Origin: Phlegmacium glaucopus
Taxonomy: Eukaryota > Basidiomycota > Agaricomycetes > Agaricales > Cortinariaceae
Assembly: GCA_015039465.1 (NCBI GenBank)
Contig: MU130623.1
Span: forward strand, 179,402-243,401
Length of the DNA stretch: 64,000 nucleotides
Direction of reading: 5' to 3'
In this document: piece by piece, positions 47,827 to 57,935 of the stretch
Position numbering within the stretch: the stretch's first letter is position 1
How the letters are laid out: every line of letters begins with the position of its first letter
Notes under the pieces: generated by a model
What the model saw: only the letters and a program-made list of their open reading frames with translations
What the model was told of the DNA's origin: nothing
The model's database searches: none
Position numbers and translations under genes: made by a program

Positions 47827-48311
47827 AATTGTATATTGTTTTATATGATTTCTTTCTTGTATTATTATTACTATTATAATTTTTTTTTATATATTTTTGT
47901 TGAGAAAATATTCTTATGTGTATCAACCTCTTTACATTATTGTGGCCAGAGCACCTCCATAGGACCCAAGGAAGAAACACCTTTGAACTCAGAAACCTGT
48001 CATTTAGCTTCCAAAACAAACAACAGTGACTGGTCTTCAATTTTATGAGGTTTCATAGGGATGTTTTTGGGTAAATGGATAAGCACAAGTAATGGGTAGT
48101 AAATTAATAAGTGAACATTATAAATTATCTCAAAAACCTTTTTAAAACAAATATAGGACAACAACACATTGCTGGAAATGAGTTATTGATCATTGTTTGC
48201 TTCCTGGCTCCCATCATGATAGTTAGTCACAAATAAGCAAACTGGAAAAAGCCAATAACCTAAGTATGAACAGACTCTGAGTCACATCACCTGATACATG
48301 ATTACTACTAA
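47827..48311. other. AT-rich spacer upstream of LINE copy 1
   Basis: Poly-T and AT-rich sequence. The tract near 48100-48240 resembles 37430-37560. No gene seen. Confidence 0.3.
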
Positions 48312-49015
48312 TGGGGTTGCACAATCCTCAGTGTATGTGACAGCCAATTTCTTGAGACATTGTATTTGTGCTCTCCACACCTCTGAGATACCAAAAAAAT
48401 TGTGCTGTATTTAAGAATAAGAAGTAATTATACATGCCTAAAATATTCCTTACAGGAAAAACATTATATTTAACCCAAAAATGTGAAATGAATCTCAATT
48501 TCCTGCCAAATATGAGGCTTCAAAGAGATTGGACATTATCCCTTCAACCACAACACCCATGAGCATGATTTGCAAGAGGATTTCACTTAGAATCTAAACT
48601 CCAATTGATCTACAAGTCCAAAATTTTAATTAGTGCCCCCTCTGTCAATATAGATCCTCAAAATGTGCACTTTAACATGGTTAGGGGCCAGTAATTAAAA
48701 TTTTTAACTTGTAGAATCAAAGCAATATACAAATAGATGATTTTATCTCTGCAAATATAATCCTAAATCCCATCTGTTGTGAAGATAATAGCCTAAGAAG
48801 GCACAGGTGGAAGCAGGATATGCACTGGTGATTGTCATGGGTAAACTATAAAAATTTCCAGGTTTGCACCCATGGACATGTACATCTAAACGTTCTCTAC
48901 ATTTTGCAATTTTATTTGTCCAAAGTGATGAAGAAATGAATAATCTATTGGCCCACCATGGTAGTTCAATAATTGATGTGGAGGGAATTGAGTTGCCTAA
49001 TTTGGACATATTCTA
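48312..49015. repeat. Dispersed repeat R, copy 2
   Basis: Diverged direct copy of 36690-37380. About 60 bp present in copy 1 after CACAATCCTCAGT is missing here, and a 100-bp segment around 48780-48880 has no counterpart in copy 1. No coding frame. Confidence 0.75.
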
Positions 49016-49479
49016 AATGTGACAAAACAGAGCAACCATGCAGGAGGTGTAGCCAGGCCATTTCTCAACAGATTTTGAGAAAAGAAATTGCAAAAAAGAG
49101 CAAAAAAAGGGCTACATGGTTCAAAGCAGAGATTTTTTGAAAATACACAAATTCCTTGTGATAAATCCTAGAAGGATCTGAATATCCATACCCTTACCTT
49201 GTTCCTCATATCCTTCACTTAGGCATATTTGGTGCTTGTAAGCTCATCCTTGATAAGGTTAGTGGGACTGGAAGACATATTACTGAGATGATAAGCAGGA
49301 TTGGGAGGATATAGATGATTGACATCAGAACGTATAAGATCTTTGTCATAACATTGCAATTTTCCTAGAATATTTTATTTATTTAGGGGTAATATTCAAA
49401 TTTAATGTATTATATACACTGTAATATGTATACTTCACAAAAAAATGGAGGGAAACAGTCAACTTAACAGAATGTTAGT
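49016..49479. other. Non-coding stretch, nothing recognised
   Basis: AT-rich sequence between repeat R copy 2 and a fragment of element E. No convincing ORF on either strand. Confidence 0.3.
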
Positions 49480-49671
49480 GATGACTGCAAGCATCTGTGA
49501 TGATCTGCAAGTGTTCTGCGATGAGCTGCGAGTATGTGCAAAGACCTGCAAAGACCTGCAAAGATCTGCGATGATCCGCAACGATATGTGAGCATCCGTG
49601 AGTATACTGCAAAGGTTGTGAAACCACAAAAATGGTGCGTTTACATCCCTAGACATCTCCTGGGTCCTATC
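49480..49671 (+). mobile_element. Fragment of dispersed element E (copy 3)
   Basis: The sequence from the GCAAAGACCTGCAAAG units through AAACCACAAAAATGGTGCG to CTGGGTCCTATCA matches one terminal part of element E1 in inverted orientation. The other terminus is absent. The next TIR element begins three bases later. Confidence 0.7.
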
Positions 49672-49674
49672 ACC

Positions 49675-50146
49675 GGAAAAGTTAGTCGGTGATCTCGGAG
49701 ACCACTGATTAACCCCAAGGTTGGGTTCGCTAAGCAGTTGTGTCACATTCTCATCACAAGCAATATTGATGTAGACACTAGACACGAAAACTTGAAAATA
49801 TGATATGAAAACTAAGTACTTATGAGCCTTATGAGCACAATTCCAAATGAAACTGGAAAGTACACATTCACCACCTAAAACATGAAGGGAATGAACCATC
49901 CAGGAGGTCTGTGCCCTTGTACAGGCAAAGTTTGGTTCTTAAACAGAACATGTATGCACATAATAGTTTATATGACATGGAGGCTATTACGTGGACTACT
50001 TAATGCCAACGCGCTACTGCATTGACTTGTAGCTATATTTTTATCATACTAGCATCAACCGTATCATGGCCTTGTCACTCATTGCCAAATTTGGAACCCA
50101 ACCTTGGGGTTAATCAGTGGTCTCCAAGATCACCAACCAACTTTTC
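49675..50146. mobile_element. 472-bp TIR element G
   Basis: Inverted ends of about 52 bp start GAAAAGTTAGTCGGTGATCT on the left and GAAAAGTTGGTTGGTGATCT on the right, then share GACCACTGATTAACCCCAAG exactly. No coding frame. Flanks do not show a clear target duplication, possibly because the left border abuts truncated element E. Confidence 0.75.
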
Positions 50147-51674
50147 TGGCAGCCACTCTCTTGCGAGCTTGAGACCTTAAGTTTGTTTATTTGTTCAGCC
50201 ATCAATTATTAGATAAGCTCTCTCATAGTAAGAATAGCTCGCGAGACAAGTGGCTGCTTTTAGGAGCCTGAGTTTTTGGCAGTTTTTGACCACATGTTTA
50301 AGCATGTGACAGGTAATTTACTGGTAATTTACCAGTAATTTACCTAGACTCTTTGAGGGAATTTTATTTTTAGGTAATTTACCAGTAAATTACCCCCCCC
50401 TAGAGGTTTTTTACCCAATGCTTTTAGTGTTACCAAAGTTTGGTTCAGTTTGGTTCTTCAACTATTTTTGAAGAACCGAGAACCAAACTGAAGGGCAAGG
50501 GGGTTTGGGAATTGGAATCCCAGACCAGGGGTCGGTTAGGTAGTCTGGCCATTGGCCACTTAATTTTTTTTTGGAACCCTGCTCAAAATGACCTCAAAAT
50601 AGCATTAGACAAGCTTCAAGGCAAGTTATAAGCAACTTGTAAGGTCTACAAACATTTAGAATACTCAGACAGTGCAAAAAACAATGATAATGGTCAAAAT
50701 GTCCAATCTAAATGGGTATTAATCCTTTTAGAAATAACTGTCAAGCTTTTTGTGACTAACCTTTATCTTCTAGTATCATCTCCAGTGTGTATCATTGGAG
50801 ATAGCACCATGGGATTATGAGTCCCATTTATAGGACTTGTTCTTTTATTGATCTGGATAGGCCAAAAATTCGGCTGTGTAATGCTCAGCTTTCTGGCAGA
50901 CACTGGATTCCATGGAATTCAACATTCACTTTCAACCATCATGTGTAAATCCACTCAAAGCCAAACAAACTTGACACAGAATTTTGAGATTAAGTCAGAT
51001 TAAGATAGAAACTTTCAGGGATATATGACAAAGAGAAAGGTTCCAATTTACTCTCTACTTTAAATAAAATAAAATGAATGGACTTGTAAATGCCATGCAA
51101 AGGAATGGCCCTCAAGCTAAGTTGGGTTTGTGAGGCTTGCAAAGCATCTGGTGGGCAAGTGCTTGTGCTGATGATGTAATATTTCCATATATAGACATGT
51201 GCCTGATTACATAGGTAGGTAGTCCAGCCCAAAGTGTGCTTTAAAAAAAATTCAACCTGTGGTATATTTTTTTCATTTCCCGAACAGGGTCCTTCACCAA
51301 ACTGAGAACCAGAACTGATAGAACCAGTTCAGTTGGTTCAGTCCAGTTCTAGGACCGGTTCAAACTGTTGAACCGATAAAAAGAATTTAAATTATTTTAT
51401 TTCAATACAATATGGGGGGTACTTTAATGAGCACTACTAGTACACTACTAACATTACAGCTACATACAAAAACCTAGGAACCCCTCAAAAATCTGTTTGT
51501 GTGCCTCTGTTTGTACAAACAACCGCTTTTGGTAGCTTGAACGCACATATGATGCATGTTGTGGAGTTAGAGCACTAGAACCCTTCAACCACCCCAAGCT
51601 CCCTCCATCACTTGCATCCTTTGCTTCCACGATGTCATTCACCTTCATTCCTCGTAGGCACATAGTCAAAACAA
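50147..51674. other. Non-coding, with repeated GGTAATTTACC and GGTTCAGTTTGG motifs
   Basis: Near 50310-50395 the unit GGTAATTTACCAGTAA recurs in both orientations. Near 50440-50500 and again, inverted, near 51290-51380 there are clusters of GGTTCAGTTTGGTTC-like units, possibly the subterminal arrays of one more non-autonomous element whose exact ends I could not fix. No gene seen. Confidence 0.35.
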
Positions 51675-51921
51675 GCTGTTTTTGAGGTCTTTACTCTCCC
51701 CCACACATTCCGAGCGGGTCCGAGCGGGTCCGAGCGAACTCCGAGCAGAATCCAAGTAGAATCCAACCATATTCCGACCAATTTGACATCAAATTCATTA
51801 TAACCACCTAGCATCAATATACTGCCCTAACTCTTAAATAAACCTTAATCCTAACCCTAAATAGACTCTAACCAAACCTTAACCTAACCCTAAATGAGGT
51901 CAGAAGTTGGTTGGAATTTGG

Positions 51922-53846
51922 CTGAACTTTACACTCCCCCACGTCTTCCTCCAGGAATCCGCCCGGACTGCCCGGAATCCTGGAGGAATCCTCCAGGAAT
52001 CCAGGAATTCCTGGTAAATGAGAAAATTCCTCACGGATTCCGGGTGGATTCCAGGTGGATTCCTGGGATTCCTATCTAATTCCTGGTGGATTCCTTGTTA
52101 ATTCCTGGTGGATTCCTGGTATTCCTGGTATTCCTAGTATTCCTGGTATTCCTGGTGCATTCCTGGTGGATTCCTGGTGAGTTCCTGGTGGAATTCTGGT
52201 GAAATCAGCCAAGTCATTGACTTGTTTTATTTAATTTAATTTTTCCTTGATTTTTTTTGACTTTTGATTGTTAGATATATATTGAAAATTATATAAATAC
52301 AAATTCACATTAATAATATATTATTCACTTATTAATAACCTATTAACAAAACTAAAAATGTACCCCCATGAGGGGGTTGTCGATCGTAATAAAAATATAT
52401 ATATAAAACCCCCATGAAGGGGGGTTCGTCATCGTTCGCGCATGTCGTCGTAGTCAATTAAAATAAAGAATAAAAAAATTAAAAAAGACCCCCCGGTGAG
52501 GGGGGGTGTCGTCGTCCGTGCTGGTCGTCGTCGCGGCCGTCATTCATGTGTCGTCACCTTGCTAATAAAAATTAAAAAACCCCAGTGAGGGGGGGGTCGT
52601 CGTCGTCGTCAGTGCTGGTCATCGTCGTGGCCATCGTTCGTGTGTATTTATCCGGGTAATAAAAGTAAAAACCCCCCCAGCGAGGGGGGGTCGTCGTTGT
52701 CGTACGTGGTTGCTGTGTGTGGTGGTCGTGGTTGTGCGTGGGGGGGGGGTCATCGTCGTCGTCCGTGCTGGTCGTCGTCGTGGCCGTCGTTCGTGTGTGT
52801 TTATCCGGGTAATAAAAGTAAAAACCCCCCCAGCGAGGGGGGGTCGTCGTTGTCGTACGTGGTGGTGCATGGTGGTGGTGGTGCGTGGTAGTGGTGGTGG
52901 TGGTGCGTGGTGGTGGTCGTTGCGGTCATCGTCCGTGTAGTGTACTAGAATAAAAAATAAAAAATAAAAACCCCCCCAGTGAGGGGGGGTCGTCGTCGTC
53001 GTGCTGGTCGTCGTTCGCATGTCGTCGTCGTCGTCCGTGTGCTGTCGTCGTCGTAATATATCAATAAAAATAAAACAACCCCCCCCCAAGTGAGGGGGGG
53101 TCGTCGTCGTCGTCGTTGCGGCCGTTGTGGCCATCGTTGTTGTTGTTGTTGTGGTCGTCGGTGGTGGTGGTGGTGGTGGTGGTGGTTACGTCGTCGTCGT
53201 CGTCGTTACCCCTCGTCGTCGTTACCCCTCGTTGTTGTTGTTGTTGCTCATTGTCGTCGTTGGTCGTCGTCGCCACCCGTCTTGTCGTCCTTGATCGTCC
53301 TGGTTGTTGTGGTAGTTGTGAGAAGACGAAATGATGTTTGTTGATTTGTGAGGAGTGCGGTCACGTGACCATACCTCGTGGTCTGAACAAAATTCGGAAT
53401 TCGAATGGCGGCAAGGCATTGCCACCACACATATACAAATTACAGTTAACTTATATACATTTAAATTACTATTGACTTATATATGGTTCTTTTAATTTTG
53501 AATAATATTTAAAAGTAAGAGTTGATGGAATTCCCAGGATTCCGGGTGGATTCTGGGTGGATCCCAGGATTCCAGGTGGATTCCGGGTGGATTCTGTGTT
53601 GGGGATTCCTAAGGAATTCCGGGAATCCTGGTATCAATTTCATTGTGTACCAGGAATCCTCCTGGAATCCTCCTGGACTGGGAAGAGCCAGGAATGTCAA
53701 TTTCAGGGGGAATTGGCTGGTAGAAAATTCCTCCTGGAATCCTGGTATTCCTACCAGGAATGGTAGGAATCCTCCAGGAATCCTCCCGGAATAGGTAGGA
53801 ATCCACCAGGAATCCTCCAGGAAGACGTGGGGGAGTGTAAAGACCT
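51922..53846. mobile_element. TTTACASTCCCCCA-family element D2, nested in D1
   Basis: The left end is TGAACTTTACACTCCCCCAC; the right end, inverted, is AGGTCTTTACACTCCCCCAC; both continue GTCTTCCT and then arrays of CAGGAATCC/GGATTCCTGG units about 250-300 bp long. Flanks GGAATTTGGC and CGAATTTGCT are similar but not identical, so a 10-bp target duplication with mutations is possible. The core 52363-53300 is the GC-hairpin array. ORFs in the core are only frames through trinucleotide repeats. Confidence 0.82.
52363..53300. repeat. Array of eight GC hairpins separated by GTC-rich and AT-rich spacers
   Basis: Hairpins C5-8/AGTGA-like loop/G5-8 start at about 52363, 52409, 52489, 52580, 52672, 52825, 52971 and 53079 (for example CCCCCCCAGTGAGGGGGGG). 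Each is followed by GTCGTCGTC-type sequence, often GTGCTGGTCGTCGTCGTGGC, then an AT-rich AATAAAAATAAAA spacer that leads into the next hairpin. Spacing runs from 46 to 153 bp. The last copy grades into GTC/GTG and GTT trinucleotide repeats. Confidence 0.88.
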
Positions 53847-53923
53847 CGAATTTGCTTGGATTGCTTGGACCTGCTCAGACTTGCTCGGAATGTGTGGGGG
53901 AGGGTAAAGTACTGCTGTTTTTG

Positions 53924-54194
53924 CTCTTCCGGGATATAGTGGTAGGCACCCATAGTAGTTGGATTTAGAGGATGTTTAGTACTAACTACAGGGTATGCTG
54001 CCTCTCCATTATGGGTGGAGTTGTTGCTCCACAATTTCCCGACACACTACCAAAACAGGACTTTTAGCATGGGCATGACCTGTTAGGATACCATAAACGG
54101 TTATTTATATAAACATTGGCGCATGAGCTGAAATTTTGAGGGGTTCCTAGGTTTTTGCATGTAGCTGTAATGAAATAGACCCCTCGTTTGTCCA
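53924..54194. other. Spacer right of element D1
   Basis: No ORF. The tract GAGGGGTTCCTAGGTTTTTGCATGTAGCTGTAA (54138-54170) is the reverse complement of sequence at about 51451-51486 left of the element, with a few differences, hinting at an inverted flanking repeat. Confidence 0.4.
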
Positions 54195-54462
54195 TTGATT
54201 TGTCATTCATTCATTTGTTGTTGTCTGTTTGTGTTTTTGAATCTTGGTTTATTGTCCTTTGTGGTGAGCCATATGGTAGACATAAACTATGCTTGTAACT
54301 ACTGTGATATACTAATTGACCATATTGGCTGTAAACTGCTCAACTGCTATGAGGTATGCGTAGCATGCCTCAAAGTGGGGTATCCGCATGAAATAGTGAT
54401 TGTGACAATGTGACAATGTGATGTGGTAATGTAGATTAGGGGTTGATGCCAATTATCTATTG

Positions 54463-54727
54463 CTATGTGTTTGCTTCCTGGGTGTGTTCAAATCTTCCGC
54501 TGTGTCTGATGAATTTGAACAGGTGTGGAAATAGCTCTGGGGTGGATAGGAGTTTGTTGACATCCCTGGCGTCTCTTCCTGCTGCTTGGAACATACTATT
54601 TCTGGCGTTGTTATGGGCTGGGCAATGTATCAGGAAGTGTAGGACTGTTTTGTTGTGTCCGTGACACCTTGTGCATATTGGCGACACTGCTTTTTGGATA
54701 TGGTGTAGATACGCATTGAGCAGCACG
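54463..54727 (-). pseudogene. C-terminal Cys/His region of LINE copy 2 ORF2
   Basis: Contains LLNAYLHHIQKAVSPICTRC and HGHNKTVLHFLIHCPAHNNA, the HHCC-like motif, then the conserved tail ending at 54463. Separated from RNase H by element E2. Confidence 0.85.
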
Positions 54728-55622
54728 TTGATGTACCTGCGGTGGGATCAGACCGCAAGTAGTAACATAGTTCCAAGGGGTTAATGTAGATTTCCTCAAT
54801 ACAATTAAAGGGAAGTTCACAGTATTGAAATATGCAAGGAGAGTAGACCGCAAAGATAGCGAGGTTCGCAAACGATAACGCGGTATGTGAAGTAGCTTAA
54901 AGAATGAGACTATTGACTTAGAACGTTGCTGCAAAGTTTATGAGGTCAAAACTCTGGCCGTCTCTTGTTCACCTGTCTTCCTACTTGCTACAGGTACTTA
55001 ATACAAGAGTAAAGAACTAACCAGGTGCGGATATGCGAAACAGTAATGTAAGAATTGAGCTAATGCAAAGTCACATGGGCCCAATAGTTTGGCAATGAAG
55101 GGATAGGAGATAAAGTAAAAATAAAGGTGATGAGTAAGGAGGTCAGTTGAATGACCTCCTGTTTTGAAAGAATGATAAAAATATATATATGGAAAGATGA
55201 AAGAAAGTAAATGCAAAAGAACACGAACCACAATAAAACCAATGCAAAGGATGCACAGAGAGATAAGGAACACGTGTGCGAACCGTGAAAGACCGCGAGA
55301 TTAGAGAATGGCTGTGCAAAGGTATGGTTGCAAAGGGGTCAAATGGTTAAGTCCAATATTGACTGAGAGAACTGAAGATATGTCAAAATATGAAGAGCGA
55401 AGAGGAATGAGGGTGCTTTGGATAGTTATGAAGGTTGTAGAAGTGATGTGCAAAGGTTATGCGAGTACTATATCATGTTATGTGAGGTGCGAAGGATGTG
55501 CGAGAACTGCGAATGAGAGTGTGAATGAAGTTGGTACCCGCAAGGCATCCGCGTATACTGCAAAGTTGTTAAATCGCAAAATAACCAGTTTACAAACCTA
55601 GAGGCTATATGGATCCTATCAA
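54728..55622 (+). mobile_element. Dispersed element E, copy 2, inside LINE copy 2
   Basis: 895 bp, starting TTGATGTACCTGCGGTGGGA and ending with the complement of TTGATAGGATCC. Both termini match E1. The interior has many short GCAAAG and GCGA motifs but little overall similarity to E1 beyond the ends. No convincing ORF. It splits the LINE at the IQK/LRLG-type region where copy 1 is continuous. Confidence 0.75.
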
Positions 55623-56430
55623 CGTGTCCTATCCTTAGTTGGAATAGCATACTAGCCTGACTGCATTTTATGTGTCATGTGTATTTTGCAAACTTACCGG
55701 ATGGAATTGATGGGTCTATATGCTTCATTTTTTCATATCATGGCAATTTGACCCAGATTTTGGTGGATAGACGCTTGAGTTTGGTGTGATAGGCTTGTCG
55801 GACTGCAGATTTACTGTGTGGCAATGGCTTTCTTAATGGAGCTGGTAGTTTATTGTTAGGGCTGGATCCGTGTTGAGCTGCCACTTTTGCTTCTTTATCT
55901 GCTTCTTTATTTCCCTCAATGTCTATGTGTCCTGGCATCCATCTTACTAGTAAGTCCATATCTATATGTTTATTGTTGACCATGCTCAGTCTGCAATGGA
56001 ATAGGTCCCATATATAGTGTCCTGGTCCTGGCCTAATTGCGTGTGTCGCTGTGATTGCTGCTGTGTTGTCGACCCCCATTGGTATCAAGCCCATCACTAT
56101 CCGCTCCTCCCTTATCAGTTCCAACCCCAATATCATTCCCACCCCTTCTTCTTTGTATACTGTATGATGTTTTAATGATCCCAGTCTCATCCTTTTCCTT
56201 CCTTTGATCACCCCATTGCGGTATAGAATTGCCCCTGCTCCTACTTGGCCCTCAAAGCCTGACCCGTCTGTGTACACCTTGATATTTGTTACGTCCACTC
56301 TGTCTTCTTCCTTTGCTTTGTCCTTGTTATCCATGATCCTGATCACTACATTGGGTTCCCACTTTGGTCCTTGTCTCACTGCTTCAATTTTCTCCATGGC
56401 CTCTGGTTTTAGTTTGAACTTGTACATCAA
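55623..56430 (-). pseudogene. RNase H domain of LINE copy 2 ORF2
   Basis: An open frame from 56430 to a TGA at 55738, with VYTDGSGFEG, GVDNTAAITATHA, WMPGHIDIEGNKEADKEAK. At the TGA copy 1 encodes Arg. Compared with copy 1, one base is missing just upstream (about 56446), so RT and RNase H are in different frames. Confidence 0.87.
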
Positions 56431-57866
56431 CTCATGAAGCAGTGAGTGGTGCTTTTGATGAATCTACGTGCTGCTTGCTTAACTGGGTTGTGCAGAGGAT
56501 GAGTGGTAGGGAGTGTGGCTAATCGTAAAGCTGCTTGGAATTGTGTCTTATCAACCAGAAGGTGAAAAGGGAGTAGGTCTGTGTGGGCATTGAGCAAATC
56601 TGTGGGGGATGTGTGTGTTCCTCCTACTATCATCAATGCTGCACTTCTTTGTATTGATGCCAATTTGCTTAGTGCAGATCTTGCTCCTTTTTTTGCCTTG
56701 ATCAAGTCTGATTGTAGTGATGGTCCTAGGAATATGTCCGCTCCGTACAACATTCTGGGCCTTACCACTGCCAGGTAAAGCCTCCTCATGTGTCTTCCTG
56801 CTACCCCTCCTGATGGTTTCGCTAATCTCGCACATTGTCTTAGCCACTCTCTACCCTTGCCTATTGCCACCACAATCTGTTCCTTCCACATTAATTCCCT
56901 GTCTATATGTAGACCTAGAAATTTGACCGATTGAACTGACTTTATGTTCTGTCCATTGAGTAGGAGGTTTTTTCTCAGTAATGGTATCCTTTTTTGTGGT
57001 CTTAGTGGATCTTTGATTTTGCGCCATGATAGGTCCAAAAGTTGGAATTTGTCTAGACCAAAGGAACAATTGTGTATGTCAGCCCAATCCATGACTCCTC
57101 CTTGTCTGTTCATAATGTTCTTTAGCTTATTGTGTGTGACATTGAAGTTGGCCCCTGTTGTCACGATTGCCATGTCGTCAATGTATAGAAGTCCTGTTTT
57201 GTTTGCTTCTTTTTGGAATATCTTGAGTATGGACAGATTGTATATGAGCCAAGCTATTAACAATTGTGCGTCTCCTTGGTCTAGTCCTCCTTCGATGTTG
57301 AAAGGCTCTGATCTGAAATCGTCGAACATGAGTGTCGTTCTTCTACCCTCTAATCTTCTCTCCAACCAATCCACATGCCCCACTGGTATGCCATTCATCC
57401 TCATCCCATGTCTCATCACATCCACTGCTGTACTTGGGAATGTGCTTTTCACGTCCAAACAGAGTAGAGAGGCTACCTCTCCTTTCCTCCATGCATCCTT
57501 AACTGTTTTGACCATTAGATGTATGGAGTCGGTCTTTGCTCTGCCCAGTCCCCCTCCAAAATGGTTGTGTGGCATAATGCCAGTCTTTTTGCTCATTAGA
57601 ACGAGGTCCTCTGTTTTGCATCTGTTTAGCAGCCTCGCATGCCCATTGGTCAATACTATAGGCCTCCACACGTTGGCCAAAGTATAGTCTGGCTTGCCTG
57701 GTTTTCTCAGTACCGGTGTTTCTGTTATTTTCCAGTCATTGGGATAGAATTTGAGTGTGTCCATGGCTCTGAAGAGTGGGCCAAGGTGCAGGACTATCAT
57801 TTCCCACATGTGGATGAATACTGAATTTGGAACAGTTCCTGATCTAGTCGCTTTCCATGGCTTCAT
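56427..57866 (-). pseudogene. Reverse transcriptase domain of LINE copy 2 ORF2
   Basis: The 479-codon frame has PIVLTNGHARLLNRCKTEDL, NHFGGGLGRAKTDSIHLM, LCLDVKSTFPSTAVD, EGGLDQGDAQLLIAWLI and catalytic LLYIDDMAIVT, then IKSVQSVKFLGLHIDRELMW and RRLYLAVVRPRMLYGAD, the region split by E1 in copy 1. Just upstream an in-frame TGA (about 57880) separates it from the remaining N-terminal residues. Confidence 0.88.
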
Positions 57867-57935
57867 TGTCTTTATCGCTCAGTTTATTTGTTCATCCGTC
57901 GTTGGTTCATACACCCATTTCTCCAGTGGGTACGG

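Larger units (their letters stand above)
51675..53923. mobile_element. TTTACASTCCCCCA-family element D1 with 10-bp target duplication, containing nested D2
   Basis: D1 is 51685-53913. The ends are AGGTCTTTACTCTCCCCCAC and, inverted, AGTACTTTACCCTCCCCCAC, both continuing ACATTCCGAGC. GCTGTTTTTG (10 bp) flanks it directly at 51675-51684 and 53914-53923. Its own subterminal motif is GGGTCCGAGC. Element D2 (51922-53846) is inserted inside, leaving about 300 bp of D1. Confidence 0.88.
54195..57935 (-). mobile_element. LINE copy 2, 5'-truncated, interrupted by element E2
   Basis: Minus-strand copy of the same LINE family as copy 1. It contains the 3' UTR and C-terminus (54195-54727), element E2 (54728-55622), RNase H (55623-56430) and RT (56427-57866). 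Homology to copy 1 ends at about 57935 in the linker before the RT; endonuclease and ORF1 are absent, as expected for incomplete target-primed reverse transcription or later truncation. Confidence 0.85.

Noticed and set aside
52363..53100. CRISPR-like array (palindromic repeats with spacers)
   Set aside because: The context is a eukaryotic transposon, spacers are low-complexity and related to one another, spacing varies threefold, and no cas-like gene is present.
52619..53344. Long ORFs on both strands through the GTC/GTG repeats (poly-Val/Arg/Cys and poly-Thr/Asp proteins)
   Set aside because: They are frames through trinucleotide repeats present on both strands, with no domain and no splice context.
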